From Vitreoscilla massiliensis (GTDB taxonomy: Bacteria > Pseudomonadota > Gammaproteobacteria > Burkholderiales > Neisseriaceae): a stretch of 9,401 nucleotides of DNA. Positions within the stretch are counted from its first letter, which is position 1, and each line of letters starts with the position of its first letter. The stretch covers positions 237,941-247,341 of the forward strand of contig NZ_LN898218.1 of NCBI RefSeq assembly GCF_001457815.1, given 5' to 3'. The position numbers and the translations under genes are program-made. The notes below the pieces were generated by a model. That model did no database searches. It had not been told where the DNA came from and saw only the letters and a list, made by a program, of their open reading frames with translations. Positions 1 to 6,368 of the stretch are shown here, one piece after another.

Positions 1-311
1 TCATTGGCAAACAACGGTTGGAAGTTTTGATTCAATAAGTTGAATTGAACTTGGTGCCTCTCATTGCGTTTGGTTGTCACCTTAAATGCTTGACGCTGCT
101 GACATACCAAACCCAACTTTCTCATCACACTGCGAACTTTGTACCTTCCGACTTGGAATCCAATTTGTTGTAATAACGCTTTAATTGTGCGAGAACCTAT
201 ACGTTGTTTGTGTTGGTTAAACAGAGCTCTGATTTGGATTTGTAAACCAACTTCAACCAGATTTGTCCGTTTAGGTTCCAAGGCATAGTAGGCTGAAACA
301 CTTACTTTCAT
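1..311 (-). CDS. IS3-family transposase OrfB, N-terminal part (cut by window edge)
   Basis: This is the start of the DDE transposase subunit of IS copy 1, identical to the first 103 residues of the complete OrfB at 8111-8911. It opens at ATG 311 (MKVSVSAYYA). The visible part covers the N-terminal helical region and stops just before the first catalytic Asp, which lies off the window. Unlike the right copy, the frame here stays open upstream of the ATG back to the slippery heptamer at 404-410, through residues including VRYNFIQQNQ. A -1 frameshift in orfA would therefore yield a full OrfAB fusion from this copy. Confidence 0.9.
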   Translation of the reverse strand, partial: MKVSVSAYYALEPKRTNLVEVGLQIQIRALFNQHKQRIGSRTIKALLQQIGFQVGRYKVRSVMRKLGLVCQQRQAFKVTTKRNERHQVQFNLLNQNFQPLFAN

Positions 312-370
312 TACTTTGCACAGAGTCTTAATTGGGTAATGGCGTTGATTTTGTTGAATAAAATTGTATC

Positions 371-649
371 TTACTTCACGTGCTTCGCAAAGTAAGCGCT
401 GGCCTTTTTTAATATTTCTTGCTCCATTCGAAGCTGTTTTATTTCTTTGCGCAATCGCAATAATTCGGCCTTCTCATCATCATTCAATATTGGCTGTTCA
501 GTCAGTTTGGCTTTCCATTTATAGAGCAAAGCTGGAGTGATACCGACTGCTCTAGCAGCATCAGCCACTGAATAACCTTGTTTCAACACCAAATCAACCG
601 TTTCTTGTTTGAATTCATCTGAATGACGGCGTGGGCTCTTTTTTGCCAT
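371..649 (-). CDS. IS3-family transposase OrfA (copy 1)
   Basis: OrfA is the DNA-binding subunit that recognises the IS ends and, as an OrfAB fusion, directs transposition. The 92-residue protein has a helix-turn-helix around residues 26-47 (YSVADAARAVGITPALLYKW) and a leucine-zipper-like heptad stretch around residues 62-81, as usual in this family. A purine-rich site (AAAGG) precedes ATG 649. A slippery A AAA AAG lies near its 3' end at 404-410. The protein is identical to the right-hand OrfA except for the last two residues (VK here, EN there), which fall in a divergent patch. Confidence 0.93.
   Translation of the reverse strand: MAKKSPRRHSDEFKQETVDLVLKQGYSVADAARAVGITPALLYKWKAKLTEQPILNDDEKAELLRLRKEIKQLRMEQEILKKASAYFAKHVK
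404..410 (-). other. -1 programmed frameshift heptamer A AAA AAG (IS copy 1)
   Basis: Read on the minus strand, the orfA codons TTA AAA AAG form the canonical slippery heptamer of IS3-family elements. Slipping back one base joins orfA to the orfB frame, which is open here all the way to the orfB ATG at 311. Confidence 0.75.
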
Positions 650-716
650 GATTTTGACCTTTCAAAGGGAATTAATATTCTCTCAGAAATGTGTCCTGTT
701 GTATTAGACCACTACA

Positions 717-1826
717 ACAGCACCGGTGCGTCGTAATTGATGCCAGGCAAGAGGCCAGACTTTGCCTACGGCAAACTTCTCTGGATCAAGGCCAAATGTC
801 ATTCTGTTGGCCATTTCCAGATCAGCTTCGGTAATCGTCAGCTCTTTACCATCAAAGAGTTTTGGCCACATATTTTTGGCCATGTCGCCGTATGACCGAA
901 TCTTTTTGTACTTTTTGGTTGATTGAGATTTGGGTGCTTTGGGGCTCCATGGTTCATGCTGAAGAGATTGAAGAACTGGGTTCTCGACATCTTCCTTTGA
1001 TAATTCTAAATAGGGATTCTCTCTTGCTGCCTTTAATCTCGACCGTTGGCCTAGCACCAGGGCCGACAGCTAAACGTTTCCAGCCGACTTTTGGAACCAG
1101 TGTTGCGTTGAGAAGAGTTTTAACCTTCAGATCGGTAATTGAGCCAATGCGCAAACCCGTAAAGAAACCAATGCGTAGCATTAACGAAAGCTCTTCGGTT
1201 GCACTGCGATCTGCAAGTGCGAGAATTTCTTTCATTGCTGAGACAGTTACTGGGAGAAGGCCATCCTCAAGCTGTATGGCCCCAGCAACCTTTCGATTGG
1301 GAATGGCAAGGTCTGTACTGGCAACTCGCATGGTATGTTCGAGACCAAACGGATTGGTTAATTTGATTCCAACAAATCGCTGCTCCCACATTGGCCATTC
1401 TGGTGAAATTAATCGACGCGATTGTGTCCATTTATAGAAACGGATGACTGCTGCCATCCTCTGCGATGCAGTGCTTGGAGCAAGCTCACCATTATTTCTG
1501 GCGGCAACAAGTGCTCCACGAAAGCGAACAAGGCAACGCTCACTTTCTCGCTCTGGGAAATGCCACCATTGGATTGACTCTGCTTCTAGCCATTTTGCGT
1601 AGGCAAGCAGGTGAGACATATTGGATCGAACAGTTTTCAGATCCCGTTTTGATGATGTTGCCTGATCCAGGGCCTAAAGATTAGCTTCTGCCCAGGTTGA
1701 ATTATCTTCCCAGACTATTTGGGGAAGATTTTTGATCGGTTTTCTTTTTAGTGGAGCCCACTGTAACGAGCCGTCCGATATTTCTGCTCGATGTGGCTGG
1801 TAGTTGATTTGCTCAAGGCTTGCCAT
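717..1826 (-). pseudogene. Tyrosine recombinase (phage-integrase family), broken in three places
   Basis: The reading frame starts at ATG 1826 (MASLEQINYQ), preceded by an AAGGGGG ribosome-binding site. It runs 50 codons to an in-frame TAG at 1674-1676, then continues in the same frame for over 200 codons with a core-binding region and the box I motif TGLR (codons at 1149-1160). Near 1015-1032 it shifts by one base into the frame that carries box II, HQLR (731-742). The IS ends the gene at 716/717, just after RRTGAV, so the region with the catalytic Tyr is absent. The left-over frames look functional in composition, so decay is probably recent. The protein belongs to the tyrosine recombinases of genomic islands; I cannot assign a subgroup. 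Stop-codon readthrough plus frameshifting is very unlikely to rescue it because the Tyr is missing. Confidence 0.85.
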
Positions 1827-1948
1827 TGATTTCCCCCTTCGACGACTCAATGCCGTTCAGAGAAGAATCACTTCTGAGCATGGAGCGGCCTAATTTGTCA
1901 CCATTGAAGCATGTATGGTGTGCGATTAAAACTTGGTATGTAACGTTT

Positions 1949-2050
1949 GCCTGCGGTTGGGTCGTAAATGGTACGGATGATGCCGTCTTTGCTCAAGGCT
2001 GCATCGTCTTCGGTAAACACCAAGGCGGTGGTGAGGCGCACAATGTCACG
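1949..2050 (-). pseudogene. hsdM: Fragment of type I restriction-modification methyltransferase (HsdM)
   Basis: Thirty-four codons on the minus strand read RDIVRLTTALVFTEDD followed by AALSKDGIIRTIYDPTAG. This matches the part of HsdM that leads into the AdoMet-binding motif (family consensus DPTAGTGGML). Similarity stops abruptly after DPTAG, and upstream a TGA lies three codons before the first Arg. Full HsdM proteins are roughly 500 residues, so this is a small internal remnant with no start, no catalytic NPPF motif and no hsdS or hsdR nearby. It is 57% G+C, richer than the neighbouring satellite genes. It looks like a piece of host or island DNA left between two elements that inserted in or deleted into an hsd locus. 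Confidence 0.75.
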
Positions 2051-2160
2051 TAAGGATCATGGGAAAGATATTTATGTTATCTGTGTGTTTTACAAAGATA
2101 ATGACCGCTTACGCGGCCATCTATAACAAGGGTGGCTATGTACAGTCTCCTGAAATAAAA

Positions 2161-2781
2161 CTAAAGGATTGTTCTTGGCCTGCCTCTTAAACCTTGCTTA
2201 GGCTTTTCTTGAGAAATAAAAAATGTACGGATGTTTTTACCAGTGGCATCTGTAAATATCTTATTGAGCTGGTAAAAATCAATTTTAGCCAAGTAAGCCA
2301 AAGCGTACTTCACATTGAGAATCTTCTTTGCATCGCTGTAATGTACCATTCCTGTACCGTTGATAGGGTAGTCTTGCCCACTGCTTAAGTGCGCATGACC
2401 TACCATTCCAGCTAATGTGTTCTCCCAATATGCTTGAATGGCTTTGCCTAAGCCATATTCACTTTGGTGATGATGTCCATTGAAAATGAATGCTGTATGA
2501 AAATGCCATCCTCTAGCAGGGGTATATTCCAACTTAGCCATGGAAGTAATGCAATGAGCAAAGAGTTGGTTAAAGCGCATATTATTTCGAAGCCGTTGCC
2601 AAGCTTCAATCATGAATCGATCAGTGATGTCTAAGGTATATTCTTCACGAATATAGAAATCCACTCTCACAACCAATATCTTTGCATATTTTTGAAGCAA
2701 TTCATCAATACGTTTGTCAATCATATCAAGATTGTTTTGATTGTAGCCATAAAGACGCTCAGGCAATAATGTTTGGTCCAT
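2161..2781 (-). CDS. Inovirus Gp2 / YagK-YfjJ C-terminal-type protein, probable satellite replication protein
   Basis: The 206-residue protein has the hallmarks of the inovirus Gp2 (YagK/YfjJ C-terminal) family found in filamentous phages and P4-like satellites. GWHFHTAFIFNG at residues 91-102 contains an H-x-H pair (His93, His95) like the HUH motif of rolling-circle initiators. A Tyr-rich segment, YALAYLAKIDFY, lies at 159-170, and a basic GLRGRPR tail is typical of the family. By analogy it may nick an origin and start element replication, but catalysis is inferred, not shown. ATG 2781 is preceded by AAGGA at good spacing, though that site sits inside a small hairpin (2788-2804). The gene lies downstream of alpA on the same strand, as yfjJ does in E. 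coli CP4-57, but a terminator separates them. Confidence 0.8.
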   Translation of the reverse strand: MDQTLLPERLYGYNQNNLDMIDKRIDELLQKYAKILVVRVDFYIREEYTLDITDRFMIEAWQRLRNNMRFNQLFAHCITSMAKLEYTPARGWHFHTAFIFNGHHHQSEYGLGKAIQAYWENTLAGMVGHAHLSSGQDYPINGTGMVHYSDAKKILNVKYALAYLAKIDFYQLNKIFTDATGKNIRTFFISQEKPKQGLRGRPRTIL

Positions 2782-2787
2782 TTCATA

Positions 2788-2804
2788 AGTCCTTGCAGAG
2801 GACT
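2788..2804 (-). promoter_or_regulatory. Hairpin covering the Gp2 ribosome-binding site
   Basis: AGTCCT and AGGACT form a perfect 6-bp inverted repeat with a 5-base loop. On the minus strand the Shine-Dalgarno AAGGA of the Gp2-like gene falls in the 3' arm, so the folded transcript would hide it. Confidence 0.4.
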
Positions 2805-3170
2805 GTATAGCTGATCAACTGTGTTAATGCTTGGTAGTTTTCAATAGTAGACAGTTAATGTGATACCTTGCCTATTAATCAAATGATTTTAATAGTGGTT
2901 CACAACAATCTGATGTTTATACTAAAGGAAGATTAAGTTCATTGATATTCAATCATCTAGAGATATCATTACATTATTGTCTTGATTATCACGGATAGCT
3001 GATTTGCTACTTGAACTGTCTATTAATATATAAAAGATAATATTAATAACCCATATTCAACTTTATTAGAATACCATTTAATTACAAGGAAATGCATTGG
3101 TTTCAATCCCCTGTGTACAAAGCATGACACAGTTTTTTTTCAACTACACAGTTAGGTTTTAATGTACCAA
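2805..3170. other. AT-rich noncoding region between alpA and Gp2, with inverted repeats
   Basis: No convincing gene is visible on either strand. The notable structure is a perfect 9-bp inverted repeat, TATTAATAT (3021-3029) and ATATTAATA (3040-3048), in very AT-rich DNA upstream of the Gp2-like gene. That is a possible unwinding or operator region. A terminator-like hairpin follows at 3111-3140. The promoter of the Gp2-like gene should lie here, but no single match is good enough to name. Confidence 0.45.
3111..3140 (+). terminator. Terminator-like hairpin with T8 tail, no gene upstream
   Basis: CTGTGT (3111-3116) pairs with ACACAG (3127-3132) across a 10-base loop and is followed directly by eight T residues (3133-3140). 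The form is that of a plus-strand intrinsic terminator, but the stem is short and no plus-strand protein gene ends here. It could end a small RNA starting downstream of a weak TTGAAC/GATAAT pair (3011-3016, 3036-3041), or be chance in AT-rich DNA. Confidence 0.3.
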
Positions 3171-3215
3171 TAAAAATGCCCTCAGTTCACAGTGAATACT
3201 GTAAGAACTAAGGGC
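3171..3215 (-). terminator. Intrinsic terminator after alpA
   Basis: Arms GCCCT, AGTTC and ACAGT (3178-3193) pair with ACTGT, GAACT and AGGGC (3198-3215) around a GAAT loop, with one mismatch and a two-base bulge. On the minus strand the stem is followed by ATTTTTA. It begins 31 bases after the alpA stop, so it should end the alpA transcript before the Gp2-like gene. Confidence 0.75.
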
Positions 3216-3246
3216 CAATTATTGGAGTTCAGAAGAGTAGGCTTAT

Positions 3247-3492
3247 CTAAGCCGATTGTTGCAATACATCATCAAGTGATTCAGGATGCTGTTCTAGATA
3301 TTTATTGGTTAACCATTCATCAATCATTGTAGAAAACCATCCAATCGAGTTACCGCCAAGTTTGATGGGCTTTGGAAAGCTTGGGTCATAACGTGGTGAT
3401 TTAGGATTGATCCAATCATAAATAGTAGATTTGCCAATTGCTAGTTTGGTTGCAACTTCTTTGATGCGTAAAATGCGTAATTCGATAGCCAT
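3247..3492 (-). CDS. alpA: AlpA-family transcriptional regulator
   Basis: This 81-residue protein has the compact MerR-like winged-helix layout of AlpA/excisionase regulators. A helix-turn-helix spans about residues 10-27 (IKEVATKLAIGKSTIYDW), followed by the signature FPKPIKLGGNSIGWF and EWL (residues 39-61). Such proteins activate integrase/excision genes or repress and activate satellite genes; in E. coli CP4-57, AlpA induces excision. ATG 3492 has GGAG nine bases upstream. The gene is 102 bases downstream of the unknown 401-residue gene on the same strand and is followed by its own terminator. The inverted repeats in the upstream gap (3502-3563) are candidate operators for it or for the satellite repressor. 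Confidence 0.88.
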   Translation of the reverse strand: MAIELRILRIKEVATKLAIGKSTIYDWINPKSPRYDPSFPKPIKLGGNSIGWFSTMIDEWLTNKYLEQHPESLDDVLQQSA

Positions 3493-3501
3493 TGTATGAA
3501 C

Positions 3502-3563
3502 TCCGTTGATTATTAATAAACGGAAGTGAATTCGCTGGTTTTGCCGAGATGCTGATTCACTTC
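3502..3563. promoter_or_regulatory. Two nested or adjacent inverted repeats upstream of alpA (candidate operators)
   Basis: TCCGTT (3502-3507) and AACGGA (3519-3524) form a 6-bp inverted repeat with an 11-base spacer, one arm lying over the alpA ribosome-binding site. GAAGTGAAT (3523-3531) and ATTCACTTC (3555-3563) form a perfect 9-bp inverted repeat with a 23-base spacer. No U-tract follows the second, so a terminator is less likely than a protein-binding site. Confidence 0.4.
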
Positions 3564-3594
3564 ATACAAAAGGTAGTAAGTAACAAAAAAATCC

Positions 3595-4800
3595 TTATAA
3601 ATGTCCGCAAGAAAAAAACTTAAGCTTGTTAACAATGGGGTCTTTCGTTTTAATCAAATGTACAGTATCTCCCACTAAAAATGGCAAAAGCTGCTCTAAG
3701 CTTTTCATATTACTTACATATTGTCTTGGTATACGATTTGGAAGATACGTAAAAGTCAATCCTAGTTTGTAAAGACTGGCCTCCCAGCCTTGAATTAATG
3801 GACCTACAACTGCCTGCATAAAACCTCCAAGATTATAGTCTTGACTGCCTGATAGAAGGTCATAAGCAATCTGCTTATTCAATTTTAAAGATGGGTTTGC
3901 CTGACTAGCATCATGGAGAAAATAAATATCCCAGTACAGCTTCACTCTATTGCCTTTAGAGCTTGGAATATATTCAAAGCCAAAATTCCATGCGTAAAAA
4001 AATTTCTTAGTAGCTTTTCCACCTAAATGGGCCCGAAATTTATTTTTGAGATCTAAAATCACTTTATTAATACATGTTGATGCTTTGCTCACAGCATCCA
4101 CGAGTTCTTCAGCACAATTAACAAATTCCGAACACAGAAAGCTCAAGCTCTCCACACTGTAAAGCATATTTTTATTGGCACTATTGAGTTGCTTGTAAAT
4201 CTGATTTGTACGGTCGGTGTATTTACGCTCATATTTAGCTATCTGAGCATTCACATAAGGAGAGCTCATGTATTCATATGCCCCACCAATCCAGCCATTT
4301 AACTTGGCGACATCCAAATTAAGATTTGCCTCCGTATCTTCAGCTGCAATTATCTTTGCTGATATAACTAGATCTTGTGGAACTGTGTTCTCAAATCTGA
4401 GGCTATAAAACTCAATATCCGGAATTTGCAATAGAAGACTGGCTACTTTTGCATAAGGCGAAAATAAAACAACCTTATTTATTTCAGTACAATTACTTTC
4501 TACTATATTTATTTCATTCAATAAGTTAGATAAAAATCCAACAGAACCTTCAAAAGGCGTGTTAGCAAAGAAAATAAATAGGATATTGTTATAAATATGT
4601 ATGGGAACAATTAGCTCCAAATTCTTTTCCCTATCTGAGCTTGATTTTTTTATCCTTACAAAATGCTGCCGTACTTTGGGTTTTAAAGTTTTGTTCAGTT
4701 GCCACCCAAGTTTAAATAACTCTAATTTCTTTGTATCTTGTTCAAACAATAATTGAGCAGCTCTAACTATAGTAGCTTGCTTTGGTAGCTCTTTTAGCAT
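3595..4800 (-). CDS. Unrecognised 401-residue protein, second gene of an overlapping pair
   Basis: I do not recognise this protein. It is soluble-looking, with no signal peptide and no clear membrane segment. A Lys/Arg-rich N-terminal part (residues 30-62) precedes a beta-rich stretch, LELIVPIHIYNNILFIFF (61-78). A middle helical region (about 185-255) follows, then an aromatic-rich part with FFYAWNFGFEYIP and VKLYWDIYFLHD (267-297). No Walker, nuclease, HNH, TIR or zinc-binding motif is visible. The start is well supported: AAGGGG lies eight bases before ATG 4800, inside the end of the 479-residue gene, whose stop is 38 bases into this gene, so the two are probably translationally coupled. 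It sits between the AlpA gene and an unknown partner, in the cargo zone of the satellite. Confidence 0.8.
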   Translation of the reverse strand: MLKELPKQATIVRAAQLLFEQDTKKLELFKLGWQLNKTLKPKVRQHFVRIKKSSSDREKNLELIVPIHIYNNILFIFFANTPFEGSVGFLSNLLNEINIVESNCTEINKVVLFSPYAKVASLLLQIPDIEFYSLRFENTVPQDLVISAKIIAAEDTEANLNLDVAKLNGWIGGAYEYMSSPYVNAQIAKYERKYTDRTNQIYKQLNSANKNMLYSVESLSFLCSEFVNCAEELVDAVSKASTCINKVILDLKNKFRAHLGGKATKKFFYAWNFGFEYIPSSKGNRVKLYWDIYFLHDASQANPSLKLNKQIAYDLLSGSQDYNLGGFMQAVVGPLIQGWEASLYKLGLTFTYLPNRIPRQYVSNMKSLEQLLPFLVGDTVHLIKTKDPIVNKLKFFSCGHL

Positions 4801-6202
4801 GAATTTTCCCCTTAGAGAAAGGCTTGATTAATGGCAAATCAATATCCAGAAAGCCTGCTTTCCCAAAAGCAAATAAACAATAGTCTTTTAAATTTAAATT
4901 TAAAAGACTGAATTTGTAGGAACACAGCTCATAACAGTTTTTGAATTGGTTAAAGTTGAACTGATGGCTTTGGGTCAATATAGTTTTGTCTGAATATGGT
5001 AAGAGCTCACAAAACTCTCGCCATAAATCAGCCATAACATTACTATTCAAAGAAATTGTTTTAGGCTCATCTTGACTATCAATAACTTCATCAACTTGAG
5101 TACTCATATCAAACTCAGAGATAAACAATATGGTTATTTGTAAACCCATTATTGCGTCATAAAAAATTTGTCTTACATAATATAGCTTATGATTTTTATA
5201 TGCTTTTTTAAGAATTTTAAAGAAATCGTCAACCAGATTTTTAACAATGATTTTCTGCCTACAGAGTTCTTTACATTGAAACCACAATGTCACCGAAGAC
5301 ACATATGCCCTACCTGTTGTTTGCAAAATCAAAGCCGCAGAGGACTCAACATACTCTGAAATTTGGCTTATTTTATTCAATTTTTGAATATGCAAACTAT
5401 TTACTCGTTGAAAATAAGTCTCTGTTGAAGATTGCTTCAATAGTCTTTTCCCATACCGCGCAATAGCTTTATTAATTATTCGGTACTCTTGGTTTTGTTG
5501 AGAGAGTTGGTAATTTACCTCGGTATTTAGATTTGACTCATCTTCATCTTCTTGTTTTGCGCTTTGTTTATAGTACTGAGTAAGCCGTTTTAAAAGAATA
5601 GAATATTCATGGTTTAGTTGATTTAATATGTCAAAAACAGGGCTCCACTTATGATCTAAAAAAGTATCGGATAAAAATATCATTAGCTCATCCCATGACA
5701 TATTGAATCCATTTGTTAGATTGACAAGCTCTGCCGTAAACGGTGGTGGTAAGTAGCCTTCTTGATCAATAAAATCCTTCTCAAAATGCTGGGCTTTTTT
5801 TTCTTTGTACTCAACAAAGGATACACTATTAGCATAAAGGTATTCTTTGACAGATGTATCATCATTACTATCAATATTATTAAGCTTTAAATCATTCTCT
5901 ATCTTGTTTATGAAGCCAAGCCTGCGCTTTTCTTCAAAATCAACACGCAGCCATATTCTCATCAAAGCCCACTGATGAAAAATTGTTATTGCTAACATGC
6001 AGTAAAAGTTTAATCCCCTATTTCGTAAGCGAAGTTTTTCTAAAATCACCTGTCTATCTTTTAATGTATTTGAACCGATTAAATTGGACTCTTCAAAAAT
6101 TTTATTGAGTCCAGATTGCATGTAAAGATAAAAATATTCATGATAAAAATCATTCAACTTAGATAGTTTGTTATTACGACATGAGTGTAAAAAATTATCC
6201 AT
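4763..6202 (-). CDS. Unrecognised 479-residue helical protein, first gene of an overlapping pair
   Basis: I do not recognise this protein. It is AT-rich in coding sequence and predicted by eye to be mostly helical. A hydrophobic aromatic segment at about 65-86 (FYCMLAITIFHQWALMRIWL) and another at about 350-363 (AIMGLQITILFISEF) could be buried helices or membrane-associated. A charged acidic linker (217-224, QEDEDESN) separates the halves. No nucleotide-binding, nuclease or metal-binding motif is obvious. The last 12 codons overlap the start of the 401-residue gene. No good Shine-Dalgarno precedes ATG 6202, so initiation may be weak or the transcript nearly leaderless. It is transcribed away from the 232-residue gene across a 166-base spacer. 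Confidence 0.78.
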   Translation of the reverse strand: MDNFLHSCRNNKLSKLNDFYHEYFYLYMQSGLNKIFEESNLIGSNTLKDRQVILEKLRLRNRGLNFYCMLAITIFHQWALMRIWLRVDFEEKRRLGFINKIENDLKLNNIDSNDDTSVKEYLYANSVSFVEYKEKKAQHFEKDFIDQEGYLPPPFTAELVNLTNGFNMSWDELMIFLSDTFLDHKWSPVFDILNQLNHEYSILLKRLTQYYKQSAKQEDEDESNLNTEVNYQLSQQNQEYRIINKAIARYGKRLLKQSSTETYFQRVNSLHIQKLNKISQISEYVESSAALILQTTGRAYVSSVTLWFQCKELCRQKIIVKNLVDDFFKILKKAYKNHKLYYVRQIFYDAIMGLQITILFISEFDMSTQVDEVIDSQDEPKTISLNSNVMADLWREFCELLPYSDKTILTQSHQFNFNQFKNCYELCSYKFSLLNLNLKDYCLFAFGKAGFLDIDLPLIKPFSKGKIHAKRATKASYYS

Positions 6203-6272
6203 ATTATATTCGCAATATATAGTCAGAAAATGCTGTTTTAGCTGTTTAAATAGACAAAATGAATTAAATGCT

Positions 6273-6303
6273 TTGACGTTATATAATTTTTATTAACCGT
6301 CAA
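6273..6303. promoter_or_regulatory. Palindrome in the divergent promoter region (candidate operator)
   Basis: TTGACG (6273-6278) and CGTCAA (6298-6303) form a perfect outer inverted repeat; the inner part is also nearly symmetric (TTATA against TTAATA with one offset base). It is roughly midway in the 166-base AT-rich gap between two divergent genes, where a shared operator would be expected. On either strand TTGACG also resembles a -35 box, but no -10 box sits at 16-18 bases from it. Confidence 0.4.
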
Positions 6304-6359
6304 TATAATTAAATACTATACTATAAAAATATATTAAAAAACAAAAATATAATAGGAGG
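6293..6359 (+). promoter_or_regulatory. Candidate promoter and strong ribosome-binding site of the 232-residue gene
   Basis: TTAACC (6293-6298) and TATACT (6317-6322) are 18 bases apart and could be -35 and -10 boxes; the -35 is weak and overlaps the palindrome at 6273-6303, which would fit repression. AGGAGG at 6354-6359 is a near-perfect Shine-Dalgarno nine bases before ATG 6369 and settles the start of that gene. Confidence 0.45.
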
Positions 6360-6368
6360 TTTTCAAAT

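Larger units (their letters stand above)
1..716 (-). mobile_element. IS3-family insertion sequence, copy 1 (partial, runs off the left edge)
   Basis: This is the orfA-proximal 716 bases of the 1214-bp element whose complete copy lies at 7706-8919, in the opposite orientation. Its terminus at 716 begins TGTAGTGG when read on the minus strand, matching the complete copy base for base. Positions convert as right = 8422 minus left with no insertion or deletion. The remaining 498 bases of the element, with the rest of orfB and the other end, lie outside the window, so target duplication cannot be tested. It is inserted in the tyrosine recombinase gene at 717-1826. Confidence 0.95.

Noticed and set aside
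862..1437. Plus-strand open frame of 191 codons
   Set aside because: It is the antisense shadow of the recombinase pseudogene, whose minus-strand frames contain the TGLR and HQLR motifs; the plus-strand translation shows no family features.
1466..1684. Plus-strand open frame of 72 codons
   Set aside because: It lies opposite the recombinase N-terminal half and has no ribosome-binding site or recognisable motif.
1820..2053. Plus-strand open frame of 77 codons
   Set aside because: It is antisense to the recombinase start and the hsdM fragment; the minus-strand reading gives clear HsdM residues.
2103..2118. CCGC/GCGG hairpin downstream of the Gp2-like gene as its terminator
   Set aside because: The stem is only four base pairs and no T-run follows on the minus strand.
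2194..2388. Plus-strand open frame of 64 codons
   Set aside because: It is antisense to the Gp2-like gene, which has the H-x-H and Tyr motifs and a proper ribosome-binding site.
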